Positions 6,753 through 14,681 of a DNA stretch of 33,253 bases are shown in pieces (the stretch's first letter is position 1; each line of letters starts with the position of its first letter). This stretch comes from DATLSM01 sp049585815 (lineage in GTDB: Bacteria > Actinomycetota > Thermoleophilia > Solirubrobacterales > 70-9): the NCBI GenBank assembly GCA_049585815.1, contig JBAVAR010000043.1, positions 1-33,253 on the forward strand, given 5' to 3'. Position numbers and translations under genes: made by a program. A model generated the notes under the pieces. The model searched no databases. It was not told where the DNA came from and saw nothing but the letters and a program-made list of their open reading frames with translations.

Positions 6753-7585
6753 GTCGGGTAGCCAGGCAATCTGAACAGCCGCTGCGGGTCGATCCCGTGA
6801 GCAGTCCCCGGCCCCAGGCCCACCGCCGCGAGGTCGGCAACGTTCAGCTGCGCGGGCTGCACGCCTACTACGGGACCAACCACGCCGTCCGCGGGGTGAG
6901 CGTGGCCTTTGACTCGGGCAGGGTCACGGCGATCATCGGCCCCTCGGGCTGTGGCAAGTCGACGATGGTGCGCTGCATCAACCGGATGCACGAAGAGATC
7001 CCGGGGGCAAGGGCTGAGGGCGAGGTGCTGCTCGATGACATCGACCTCTATGACCCGCGGATCGACATCGTCGCCGTGCGGCGCTCTGTGGGCATGGTCT
7101 TCCAGAAGCCGAACCCGTTCCCGACCATGTCGGTCTTTGACAACGTCACCTCCGGCCTGCGCCTGACCGGCGCATCACGCAGTGAGATGGATGATCGTGG
7201 CCGCGATGCCCTGCTTGGCGCCGGCCTCTGGGAGGAGGTAAAGGATCGGCTGAAGGCTCCGGGGGTGGGGCTCTCGGGCGGCCAGCAGCAGCGCCTTTGC
7301 ATCGCCCGGGCGCTGGCGGTTGACCCCGAGGTGCTACTGATGGATGAGCCCTGCTCGGCGCTTGATCCGGTGGCGACGCTGAAGATCGAGGAGCTGATCG
7401 GGGAGCTGAAGGAGCGGGTGACGATCGTCATCGTCACCCACAACATGCAGCAGGCGGCGCGGGTCGCCGATGCCACCGCCTTCATGCTGAGCGGCGAACT
7501 GGTCGAGGTCGGCCCGACCGAGAAGCTCTTCACCAACCCCGAGGACGAGCGCACCGAGCAGTACGTGACCGGAAAGTTCGGCTGA
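6749..7585 (+). CDS. pstB: Phosphate ABC transporter ATPase PstB
   Basis: The cytosolic ATPase driving phosphate import, 278 residues. Seen: Walker A GPSGCGKST (64-72), Q-loop Gln119 in GMVFQKPNPFP, ABC signature LSGGQQQR (175-182), Walker B VLLMDEP (195-201) and switch His231 in THNMQQA. PstB-specific features are the early segment YYGTNHAVRGVS and the C-terminal TEKLFTNPEDERTEQYVTGKFG block. The N-terminus has about 30 extra polar residues before the fold, and Met1 overlaps the pstA stop (ATGA). The last base of the stop is the first base of the phoU start. Confidence 0.96.
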   Translation: MSRVARQSEQPLRVDPVSSPRPQAHRREVGNVQLRGLHAYYGTNHAVRGVSVAFDSGRVTAIIGPSGCGKSTMVRCINRMHEEIPGARAEGEVLLDDIDLYDPRIDIVAVRRSVGMVFQKPNPFPTMSVFDNVTSGLRLTGASRSEMDDRGRDALLGAGLWEEVKDRLKAPGVGLSGGQQQRLCIARALAVDPEVLLMDEPCSALDPVATLKIEELIGELKERVTIVIVTHNMQQAARVADATAFMLSGELVEVGPTEKLFTNPEDERTEQYVTGKFG

Positions 7586-8277
7586 TGGCGGAGACCAGGA
7601 GCCATTACCAGGAGGAGCTGGAGCGGCTTGAGGCGAGCGCCCTCGAGGGGCTGGAGATGGTCAACTCGGCCCTTGAGCGAACCCTGGAGGCGGTCGAGCA
7701 CCAAGACGTCGAGCTGGCCCAGATCGTCGTCGCCGACGATGACCGCATCGACGGCCGCTACCTCGAGGTCCACCAGAGCCTGATCACCCTGCTCGCCACC
7801 CAGTCGCCGGTGGCTACCGATCTGCGGCTGATCTCCGCCCTCCTGCACGTGCTGAAGAACGTCGAGCGGATGGGGGACCAGTGCGTGAACATCTGCAAGG
7901 TGATTCCGCTGAGCGGTACCGAGCCGCCGGCGGATGAGCAAATGGTCGAACTGATCCTCACCATGGGCAGCCACGTGCGCTCGATCGACATTCAGGCAAA
8001 GCGCGCTTTCGAGGACCGCGATGTGGAACTGGCGCGGGATCTGGTGCGCCAGGATGACGTGGTCGACAGACTCAATCGGGAATGCTTCCGCCTGGCGCTT
8101 GAGATCGGCGATGACGCCGACAGGCGGGAGTGGGCGATGACGATGCTGCTGGCGGCACGAGCGATCGAGCGGATCGGTGACAACGCCGTTGACATAGGTG
8201 AGCAGGTCGCCTTTGTCGTCACCGGCCTGTTCAGAGAGTTCGAGGACGCCTCCCATCCGGGTGCCGCCCCGCGCTGA
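7585..8277 (+). CDS. phoU: Phosphate regulator PhoU
   Basis: A cytosolic all-helical protein that couples Pst transport status to the Pho two-component system in other bacteria. Seen in 230 residues: two PhoU repeats with the metal-binding-type pattern. In the first repeat are DDDRIDGRYLEVHQSLITLLATQSP and LRLISALLHVLKNVERMGDQCVNI. In the second are DLVRQDDVVDRLNRECF and MLLAARAIERIGDNAVDIGEQVAFVV. ATG 7585 overlaps the pstB stop by one base. As the last pst operon gene it should repress the Pho response when phosphate is ample. The partner kinase is not in the window. Confidence 0.94.
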   Translation: MAETRSHYQEELERLEASALEGLEMVNSALERTLEAVEHQDVELAQIVVADDDRIDGRYLEVHQSLITLLATQSPVATDLRLISALLHVLKNVERMGDQCVNICKVIPLSGTEPPADEQMVELILTMGSHVRSIDIQAKRAFEDRDVELARDLVRQDDVVDRLNRECFRLALEIGDDADRREWAMTMLLAARAIERIGDNAVDIGEQVAFVVTGLFREFEDASHPGAAPR

Positions 8278-8305
8278 CGATCCGACCCGTTTGCCATGAT
8301 CGGAG

Positions 8306-9223
8306 ATGGAGACTGTGCTCTGCGCCGCAATAGATATTGGCTCCAACACGACCCGCGTGCTCGTCGCAGAGCCAGTCGATGGCCAGCTGAAGAAGGTGAT
8401 GGAGCAGCGGGCCTACACGCGGATCAACAAGGCGCTTGACGGCGGGGGGGAGATCGTCCCCGAGAAGATCGCCGAGGTCGCCGAGATCGTCGCCACGCAG
8501 GTGCGGCTGGCCCGGGAGCTCGGCGCCGGGGTGATCCGCTCGGTCGCGACCGCGGCGGTGCGCGAGGCCCCCAACGGGGAGATGGCGGCCCGCGCGATTG
8601 CGGAGGCCTCCGGGGTCGAGGTCGACGTTCTCAGCGAGGAGGAGGAGGGTCGACTCTCCTTCATCGGCGCCACCAAGACTCTCGGTCATCCGGTTGAGGG
8701 CAGGATCGGCGTCGTCGATGTCGGCGGTGGCTCGAGCGAGGTGATTCTCGGCACGGTGCACGGCGGGGTCCAGACGGTCCGCTCTTGGCGGGTCGGCTCC
8801 GGAGTTCTGGCCGATGAGCTGATCGGTTCAGACCCACCCTCGGCGGCCGAGATCCGCAAGGTCCGCGACCGTATCGATGACCTCTTTGCGGGGGTCGAGA
8901 TCGAGCCCCCGGCGCAGGCGGTCGCGGTCGGCGGCAGCGCCACCTCGCTGCGCCGGCTGGTCGGGGCGGTGCTCGAGTACGAGACGCTGGAGCGGGGGAT
9001 ACGGGTCCTCTGTGGTGCCCCCGCGACCGAGGTCGGCCGCCGATTTGAGCTCGATCCCCAGCGGGTTCGCATACTCCCAACCGGCGTGCTGTTGTTGGAG
9101 AAGCTCTCCGAGCTGCTCGGACAGCCGCTGCAGATCGGTAAGGGCGGTCTGCGCGAGGGGGTCATCCTCGATCTGCTCAACGGCAGCGTCAACGGGTCCT
9201 CCCCGGCGGCCGTCGCCGCCTGA
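8306..9223 (+). CDS. ppx: Exopolyphosphatase / GppA-family phosphatase (short form)
   Basis: An ASKHA-fold phosphatase that removes terminal phosphate from polyphosphate, or pppGpp in GppA relatives. Seen in 305 residues: phosphate-1 loop AIDIGSNTTRVLVAE (near residue 8), SVATAAVREAPNG, the catalytic region LSEEEEGRLSFIGA and phosphate-2 loop VVDVGGGSSEVILG (about 138-151). GGSATSL is the adenosine-type motif. It is much shorter than the roughly 500-residue E. coli enzyme because it lacks the C-terminal HD-like domain, as in the short actinobacterial Ppx forms. ATG 8306 has GGAG abutting it. GTG 8315 (VLCAAIDIG) would have better spacing to that GGAG, so the start is uncertain by 3 codons. 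It lies between phoU and the CHAD genes, consistent with polyphosphate turnover. Confidence 0.88.
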   Translation: METVLCAAIDIGSNTTRVLVAEPVDGQLKKVMEQRAYTRINKALDGGGEIVPEKIAEVAEIVATQVRLARELGAGVIRSVATAAVREAPNGEMAARAIAEASGVEVDVLSEEEEGRLSFIGATKTLGHPVEGRIGVVDVGGGSSEVILGTVHGGVQTVRSWRVGSGVLADELIGSDPPSAAEIRKVRDRIDDLFAGVEIEPPAQAVAVGGSATSLRRLVGAVLEYETLERGIRVLCGAPATEVGRRFELDPQRVRILPTGVLLLEKLSELLGQPLQIGKGGLREGVILDLLNGSVNGSSPAAVAA

Positions 9224-9245
9224 GGGCTCTGCCGCCGGCCTCGAT

Positions 9246-9251
9246 TACGCT
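9246..9251 (+). promoter_or_regulatory. TACGCT -10-like box, leaderless layout
   Basis: TACGCT lies 6 nt before ATG 9258, with no Shine-Dalgarno site in between. It fits the leaderless pattern seen at other genes in this window. Confidence 0.35.
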
Positions 9252-9257
9252 CCTCGC

Positions 9258-9728
9258 ATGGCCCGGGCACGGCAGGTCGAGCTTGATTGCGAGCAGCCCT
9301 TCGCCGCCGCGGCGGCGAAGGTGGTCGAGGTGCGCGCGGCCGAGGTCTTCGAGCAGGCCCAAGGCGTGCTCGATGTCGACAGACCCGAGCGGGTCCACGA
9401 TATGCGGGTCGCCACGCGCCGCCTGCGTGCCGCGATGGAGGTATTTGCGTCCTGCTTTCCCCGCAAGCGCGGTCGCCGGGCGCTGAAGGAAGTCAAGGCG
9501 CTTGCCGACGCGCTCGGGGAGCGGCGTGACCGCGACGTTGAGATCGAGTTCTTGGAGCGCTTCGCGGTGCAGGTCCCCCCCGGGGAGCGCGATCAGACCG
9601 CGGCGCTGATCGCTCGGCTGAGAGAGGAGCGGCTCGGGGGCAACGATGATCTGGCGCCCTTCCTCGCCCCCGAGCGCCTGCGGCATCTGCGCCGCCGCCT
9701 GGCGCGCCTGGTCGAGGCCGCCCGGTGA
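9258..9728 (+). CDS. CHAD-domain protein, N-terminal half
   Basis: A 156-residue helical protein matching the first half of a CHAD domain (conserved histidine alpha-helical domain, a polyphosphate-binding fold). Seen: the hallmark VHDMRVATRRLRAAMEVF (near 48-65) with its conserved His and Arg residues, then KALADALGERRDRDVEIEFL (about 81-100). A full CHAD domain is about 280-300 residues with two pseudo-symmetric helical bundles; here only the first is encoded. Its stop overlaps the GTG of the next gene, which encodes the second half. The open frame runs far upstream into ppx, but that part is shadow sequence. I start at ATG 9258 because it is the first sensible start and has TACGCT 6 nt before it. 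The basic surface and the ppx/ppk context support polyphosphate binding. Confidence 0.78.
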   Translation: MARARQVELDCEQPFAAAAAKVVEVRAAEVFEQAQGVLDVDRPERVHDMRVATRRLRAAMEVFASCFPRKRGRRALKEVKALADALGERRDRDVEIEFLERFAVQVPPGERDQTAALIARLREERLGGNDDLAPFLAPERLRHLRRRLARLVEAAR

Positions 9729-10147
9729 AGGCTCGCGAGGTGGAGAACCTCGACCCGGCGAGATCGCTGCGCCGCAACTCGGCGCTGATCGTCCAGACCC
9801 GGCTCGAGGAGCTTTGCTCCTTTGCCGAGGAGGCCCTGGATCCCTCGGCGGCGGCCGCTCAACACGGCATGCGGATCGCCGCCAAGCGGCTGCGCTACGT
9901 GCTGGAGATCGTCGAGGGTTGCTTTGGGGGGGAGGCGCTCGCTGCGCGCCGCGCCGCCAAAGACCTTCAAAGCGTCCTCGGCGAGATCCACGACTGCGAC
10001 GTGATGGGGCCCCATGGGGAGGGCATCGAGTCCCTCGCGGTGCTGCTGAGAACGCGTCGCGAGCTGCTGCATCGCCGCTTTCGCGACCTCTGGCAGGCGG
10101 AGACGACCAAGGGCACCTGGGCGGCGCTCAAGCGCTCGCTGGAGTAG
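9725..10147 (+). CDS. CHAD-domain protein, C-terminal half
   Basis: A 140-residue helical protein matching the second half of a CHAD domain. Seen: HGMRIAAKRLRYVLEIVEGCFG (about 47-68), which repeats the His/Arg pattern of the first half, then LQSVLGEIHDCDVM and a basic tail with RTRRELLHRRFRDLW. Start GTG 9725 overlaps the stop of the first half by 4 bp (GTGA), so the two are probably translated together and may form one two-chain CHAD unit. The two proteins sum to 296 residues, the size of a normal single CHAD domain. A frameshift in an ancestral or real single gene is the alternative. PHO box D starts 8 bp after the stop. Confidence 0.78.
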   Translation: MKAREVENLDPARSLRRNSALIVQTRLEELCSFAEEALDPSAAAAQHGMRIAAKRLRYVLEIVEGCFGGEALAARRAAKDLQSVLGEIHDCDVMGPHGEGIESLAVLLRTRRELLHRRFRDLWQAETTKGTWAALKRSLE

Positions 10148-10154
10148 GCGCCCG

Positions 10155-10198
10155 GTCACCTCAGCTTCACATCTCCTTCTCAGTCATTTCACAAATTT
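10155..10198 (+). promoter_or_regulatory. PHO box D upstream of the PHP-glycosyltransferase
   Basis: Four 11-mers in register: GTCACCTCAGC, TTCACATCTCC, TTCTCAGTCAT and TTCACAAATTT. Read as TCACCTC, TCACATC, TCTCAGT and TCACAAA with N4 spacers, they fit the pattern of the other boxes; the third is the weakest. It ends 57 bp before ATG 10256. A TATTTG at 10206-10211 could be the -10 box, which would place the repeats over the -35 region as expected for PhoB-type activation. Confidence 0.65.
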
Positions 10199-10255
10199 TC
10201 CCTGCTATTTGCGGAATCTAGGGGTGATAGGAAACGAATAGAGAGGGAGACACCG

Positions 10256-12532
10256 ATGACTTCCCGAGTAGATCTGCATTGCCACTCCACCGCCTCGCAA
10301 CTCTCGCGACTCGGGGTCCAGCGCTCGCTCGGCCTGCCGGAGTGCGCGACTCCCCCGCAGGAGGTCTACGAGCTGGCCAGACGGCGCGGGATGGACTTCG
10401 TCACGATCACCGACCACGACACGATCGACGGCTGCCTGGAGCTGGTCGACCGCCCCGATTGCTTCCTCTCCGAGGAGCTGACCACCCGCTTTGCCGGTGA
10501 GCCCCAGGCGGTGCACGTCCTCTGCTACGGGATCACCTCCGAGGACCATCAGTGGTTGCAGAGCAACAGCGCCGATCTCGAGGCCTGCGCCGCCTACCTT
10601 CGCGACAACGAGATCGCCAGCGCCCTCGCCCACCCCTTCTACAACGTCGGCGCCCCCCTCACCCAGCGCCACCGCCGTCGCTTGGCGCAGCTGTTCCCGG
10701 TCTGGGAGGTCCGCAACGGGTCGCGGGCCGCGGAGCTGAACATGCCTGCCGTCCTCTACATCGAGACCCACGGCGGGACCGGCATCGGCGGCTCAGACGA
10801 CCATGCCGGCGTGGACATCGGCCGCACCTTCACCGAGGCGCCCGCGGCCGCCACGCCGGAAGAGTTTCTGTCCCATCTGCGTCGCGGCGAGGCCCTCGCC
10901 GGCGGCGAGCAGGGCAGCGCCGCCAAGTGGGCGCACGCGGCGATGGCGCTTGCCACCCGCGCCCTCGCCCTCAACGGCGAGTCCGGCGAGGGTAAGGCTC
11001 CAGAACCCGCGGCGGTGCTGAAGATCGCCCAGCGGACGATCCGTGAGGGCGCCGCCCGGGAGGGCAAGGTTGCCGCCGACATCGGTCCCGAGGACGCCCG
11101 CGGTCTGCTCGAGGCCTGGCTGGGGAGCATGGGCATGCAGATGCGCGGCCGAGAGCTGCTCACCCACCTGCAGTCCGAGGGTTTCTCCCATGCCGGCCTT
11201 TACCGCCGGGCCCGACGGATCCACGAGCGACGGCTGCGCGGCGCCGTCGGCGCGAGCGCCGAGGCGCTCGCCCGCGGTGAGCTGCCGACGGCGCTGAGCG
11301 GGATATTCGAGGCGATCGTGCCGGCGCTCCCCTACGCGCCCGCGACGGCCTTCCTCGCCGCCGAGAAGGCAAAGCTCGCGGCGCGCGGCGAGGAGCCGCG
11401 GCGGGTCGCGGTGATCGCCGACGGCATCGCTGCAACCCACGGCGTCACCCGCACGGTCGAGCAGATCCGAGAGCGCGGTGTGCCTGGCTTTGAGGTCGAG
11501 ATCGTCGGAACCGACGCCGGGGTTGATCGGCGCCTGCCCGCCGCCACCGAGCTCGAGGTCCCCTTCTATCCGGGCCTCAGGCTAGGCGTACCGGGGCTGC
11601 CCGACCTGGTCGAGACGCTGGCGGAGGGACGCTATGACCTGCTCCACGTCACCGCCCCCGGCCCCGCCGGGGTCACCGCCTCCCTGCTCAGCCGGATCGC
11701 AGGGCTTCCCCTGCTCGCCAGCTACCACACCGAGCTCGGTGCCTATGCCGGTCTGCGCAGTGGCGACGGCGCTCTTCAGGGGCTGGCCACGACGGCGCTG
11801 GGAGCCTTCTACGCCGCGCCCGCGGTCGTCCTCTCGCCCAGCCCGGCGGCAGACCGCTCGCTGCTCGATCTGGGGGTTGAGCAGGGGCGGCTGGGCCGCT
11901 GGGAGCGCGGCGTTGACACCTCCCGCTTTGACCCCGCGAAGGCCGACCCCGGCGCCTACCCGGGAGAGCTGAAGGTGCTCTACGCCGGGCGCCTCACCCG
12001 CGAGAAGGGGGTTGAGCTGCTCGCCGAGGCCTTTCTGCGCGCGCGGGCCTCTGATCCTCGCCTTCACCTGCTGCTCGCCGGCGGCGGTCCCGAGGAGGCA
12101 GAGCTGCGGGCCCAGCTCGGTGAGCAGGCCACCTTCCTCGGCTGGCTCGATGGAGAGGAGCTCGCCCGCGCCTATGCCAGCGCCGATGTCTTTCTCTTCT
12201 GCAGTCGCACCGATACCTATGGGCAGGCGATCGTCGAGGCGGGTGCGAGTGGGCTGGCGGTCATCGCGGTCGGCGAGGGCGGCCCGACGGCGCTGGTCGA
12301 AAACCGCCACACGGGCCTGCTCTGTCGTCCCGATCCCGACCACCTCGCGGGCGCCCTGCTCCAACTAGCCGCCTCTCCTCTGCTGCGCCGCCAGATGGGC
12401 GCCGCCGCCGCCCGCGCCGCCCGCGAGCGCTCCTGGGAGAGGGCTCTTGGGCAGCTCGCAGCCGGCTACCGGCGCGCCCTCGATCTGCCCGCGATCGAAT
12501 CTGGCGGGCAGGTCTTGGCCCAGGCTGCCTGA
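10256..12532 (+). CDS. PHP-domain / GT4 glycosyltransferase fusion
   Basis: A 758-residue two-enzyme fusion. The N-terminal PHP phosphoesterase domain (about 1-225) has VDLHCHS (His8, His10), ITDHDTIDG, SALAHPFYN and GGSDDHAGVDIGR, the metal-ligand motifs of the family. A helical linker follows (about 225-380). The C-terminal GT4/GT-B glycosyltransferase (about 383-745) has DGIAATHGVTRTVEQIRERG, ASYHTELGAYAG, WERGVDTSRFDP, LYAGRLTREKGVELLAEAF and the donor-binding stretch DTYGQAIVEAGASGL. The GT half resembles the SqdX/MgtA/PimB type that transfers sugars to diacylglycerol or phosphoinositol lipids. ATG 10256 has GAGGGAG before it. PHO box D upstream predicts induction by phosphate starvation. 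I infer a role in making phosphate-free glycolipids, with PHP possibly releasing phosphate from a lipid head group. The substrate is unproven. Confidence 0.85.
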   Translation: MTSRVDLHCHSTASQLSRLGVQRSLGLPECATPPQEVYELARRRGMDFVTITDHDTIDGCLELVDRPDCFLSEELTTRFAGEPQAVHVLCYGITSEDHQWLQSNSADLEACAAYLRDNEIASALAHPFYNVGAPLTQRHRRRLAQLFPVWEVRNGSRAAELNMPAVLYIETHGGTGIGGSDDHAGVDIGRTFTEAPAAATPEEFLSHLRRGEALAGGEQGSAAKWAHAAMALATRALALNGESGEGKAPEPAAVLKIAQRTIREGAAREGKVAADIGPEDARGLLEAWLGSMGMQMRGRELLTHLQSEGFSHAGLYRRARRIHERRLRGAVGASAEALARGELPTALSGIFEAIVPALPYAPATAFLAAEKAKLAARGEEPRRVAVIADGIAATHGVTRTVEQIRERGVPGFEVEIVGTDAGVDRRLPAATELEVPFYPGLRLGVPGLPDLVETLAEGRYDLLHVTAPGPAGVTASLLSRIAGLPLLASYHTELGAYAGLRSGDGALQGLATTALGAFYAAPAVVLSPSPAADRSLLDLGVEQGRLGRWERGVDTSRFDPAKADPGAYPGELKVLYAGRLTREKGVELLAEAFLRARASDPRLHLLLAGGGPEEAELRAQLGEQATFLGWLDGEELARAYASADVFLFCSRTDTYGQAIVEAGASGLAVIAVGEGGPTALVENRHTGLLCRPDPDHLAGALLQLAASPLLRRQMGAAAARAARERSWERALGQLAAGYRRALDLPAIESGGQVLAQAA

Positions 12533-12551
12533 GTCTGGCGGAGTGCCCAGC

Positions 12552-14654
12552 GTGCCTCAGTACGATGGCCGGATCGACGATCCCGCTCTTTATTTCAATC
12601 GTGAGCTCTCCTGGCTTGACTTCAACCAGCGGGTCCTGGAGCTCGCCGAGGAGGAGGACGTGCCGTTGCTGGAGCGGCTGCGCTTCTGCGCGATCTATGC
12701 CTCCAACCTGGATGAGTTCTTCATGGTCAGGGTGGCCGGCCTCTTTGACCAACTCGATGCCGGGATCGATGCGCGCGGTCCCGACGGGCTCGCGCCCGGC
12801 GCCCAGATCGACGCGATCCAGGCTCGCGTCCTGGAGCTCGACCACCGCCTGCACGCCTGCTTCAACGGCATCCTGCGCCCGGCGCTTGAGGGGGAGGAGA
12901 TCAGGATCGTCTCGCTGCAGAGCGCCAGCGAGCAGGAGCGCCGCGAAATCGACGTCCGTTTCCACGAGCAGGTCTTCCCGGCGCTGACCCCCCTCGTGGT
13001 CGGCCTCGGCCGTCCCTTCCCCTATATCTCAAACCTCTCGCTCAGCCTCGGGGTGCTGCTGCGCGACCCCGAGAGCGGAGTCGAGATCATCGCCCGCGTC
13101 AAGGTCCCGAAGGAGCTGCTCGGGCGCTTTTTGCCGGTCGGGCAGGGCAGCGGCGCCCTGGTCCCGCTCGAGGAGGCGATCGCCGCCAACCTCGACGCGC
13201 TCTTCCCGGGGACCGAGGTGGTCGACCACGGCTACTTCCGGGTGACCCGCGACGCCGACTTCACGGTCAGCGATGAGGCGGACGACCTGCTGCAGGCGGT
13301 CCAGGACGAGATCCGACGGCGCCGCTTCGGCGAGGTCGTGAGACTCGAGATCGCCGCCGGGATGAACCCGAAGCTGCGCGAGCAGCTGATCGACGCGCTG
13401 CGTTTGGAAGACCGCGAGGTCTATGACGTCGACGGCCTGATCGACCTCGCCGACCTGACCGAGGTGGCCGACATCCCCGGCCACGCGGGGCTGCGCTACC
13501 CGCCCTGGTCCCCGGTCACCCAGCCACGCCTGCAGGGCGAGGACGAGGAGCCGGTCGACATCTTCACCACGATCCGCCAGCGCGACCTGCTCGTCCACCA
13601 TCCATATGAATCCTTTGCCACCTCGGTCGAGCGTTTTGTCGAGCAGGCGGTGGCCGATCCCGACGTGCTGGCGATCAAGCAGACCGTCTACAGGACCAGC
13701 GATGACTCGCCGCTGGTACCGGCGCTGACCCGCGCCTCCGAACGCGGCAAGCAGGCGGTCTGCATGGTGGAGCTCAAAGCGCGCTTTGACGAGGAGGCAA
13801 ATATCCACTGGGCCAAGTCGCTGGAGGAGGCGGGGGTGCACGTCGTCTACGGCATCCCGGGCTTAAAGACGCACGTGAAGGCGATCCTCGTCGCCCGCCG
13901 CGAGGGCGATCGGGTGCGCGAGTACGTTCACATCGGCACCGGCAACTACCACCCAAAGACGGCGCGCCTTTACACCGACTTCGGCCTCTTCACCGCCGAC
14001 CCCGAGATCGGCGCCGATGTCGCCGAGATGTTCAACTTCCTCACCGGCTACGGCCGCCCCGCCGAGTACCGCAAGGTGCTGGTCTCACCGACGACGATGC
14101 GCGGCCGGATCATCGGCGAGATCGAGGCGACGGTCGATGCCCACCGGGCCGGGAAGCAGGCGCGGATCGCGCTGAAGATGAACTCCCTGGTCGATGCCGG
14201 CTGCATCCGGGCGCTGTATGAGGCTTCGCGAGCCGGGGTGCGGGTCGACCTGAACGTTCGCGGGATCTGTTGCCTGCGGCCGGGCGTGCCGGGCATTTCC
14301 GAGAACATCCACGTCCTCTCGATCGTCGGTCGCTTTCTCGAGCACTCCCGCGTCTATGCCTTCCAGCGCGGGGAGGAGACGAGGGTGTTGATGGGTTCCG
14401 CCGATCTGATGCCACGCAACCTCGACAGCCGGGTGGAGCTGGTGACCCCGGTCGAGGACCCCGATCTGCGGGCAGAGATGCTCGACGTCCTCGAGCGCTG
14501 CTTCGCCGACAACGCCAACGCCTGGGAGCTCGGCGCAGACGGGACCTGGACGCGGCTGTCGGCGCCGCCGGGAGAGCGGCGCAGCGTCCAGGAGGAGCTG
14601 CGCGAGCGCCATGCCGCGCGCGCCGCCGAGCAGCTCGCGGCGGCCGCTGGCTGA
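12552..14654 (+). CDS. ppk1: Polyphosphate kinase 1
   Basis: Makes polyphosphate from ATP reversibly; 700 residues, the usual PPK1 length. Seen: N-terminal YFNRELSWLDFNQRVLELA, the head domain, then two PLD-like catalytic domains. VHHPYESFATSVERFVEQA and AIKQTVYRTSDDSPLVPAL precede the first catalytic site. The two catalytic histidines are His441 in KTHVK and His598 in LEHSRVYAF, matching His435 and His592 of E. coli. VHIGTGNYHPKTARLYTDFGL is intact. The open frame extends upstream into the preceding gene. I place the start at GTG 12552 because GCGGAG ends 8 nt before it and MPQYDGRIDDPALYFNREL fits the family. GTG 12543 is possible but abuts that site. It follows the PHP-GT gene by 19 bp, so it probably shares PHO box D. 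Confidence 0.95.
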   Translation: MPQYDGRIDDPALYFNRELSWLDFNQRVLELAEEEDVPLLERLRFCAIYASNLDEFFMVRVAGLFDQLDAGIDARGPDGLAPGAQIDAIQARVLELDHRLHACFNGILRPALEGEEIRIVSLQSASEQERREIDVRFHEQVFPALTPLVVGLGRPFPYISNLSLSLGVLLRDPESGVEIIARVKVPKELLGRFLPVGQGSGALVPLEEAIAANLDALFPGTEVVDHGYFRVTRDADFTVSDEADDLLQAVQDEIRRRRFGEVVRLEIAAGMNPKLREQLIDALRLEDREVYDVDGLIDLADLTEVADIPGHAGLRYPPWSPVTQPRLQGEDEEPVDIFTTIRQRDLLVHHPYESFATSVERFVEQAVADPDVLAIKQTVYRTSDDSPLVPALTRASERGKQAVCMVELKARFDEEANIHWAKSLEEAGVHVVYGIPGLKTHVKAILVARREGDRVREYVHIGTGNYHPKTARLYTDFGLFTADPEIGADVAEMFNFLTGYGRPAEYRKVLVSPTTMRGRIIGEIEATVDAHRAGKQARIALKMNSLVDAGCIRALYEASRAGVRVDLNVRGICCLRPGVPGISENIHVLSIVGRFLEHSRVYAFQRGEETRVLMGSADLMPRNLDSRVELVTPVEDPDLRAEMLDVLERCFADNANAWELGADGTWTRLSAPPGERRSVQEELRERHAARAAEQLAAAAG

Positions 14655-14669
14655 GGGCCGAGCGAGGAT

Positions 14670-14675
14670 TAGGAT
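14670..14675 (+). promoter_or_regulatory. TAGGAT -10-like box, leaderless layout
   Basis: TAGGAT is followed by 6 nt (AGATCG) and GTG 14682. The AGGAT could be read as a weak ribosome site instead, so the two interpretations compete. Confidence 0.35.
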
Positions 14676-14681
14676 AGATCG

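Noticed and set aside
7048..8349. 433-codon open frame on the minus strand opposite pstB and phoU
   Set aside because: It is antisense to two clearly recognised genes, has no family pattern and reflects the codon bias of high-GC DNA.
8877..9257. N-terminal extension of the first CHAD frame into ppx
   Set aside because: It overlaps ppx in another frame, is Arg/Ser/Cys-rich and shows no homology to CHAD proteins.
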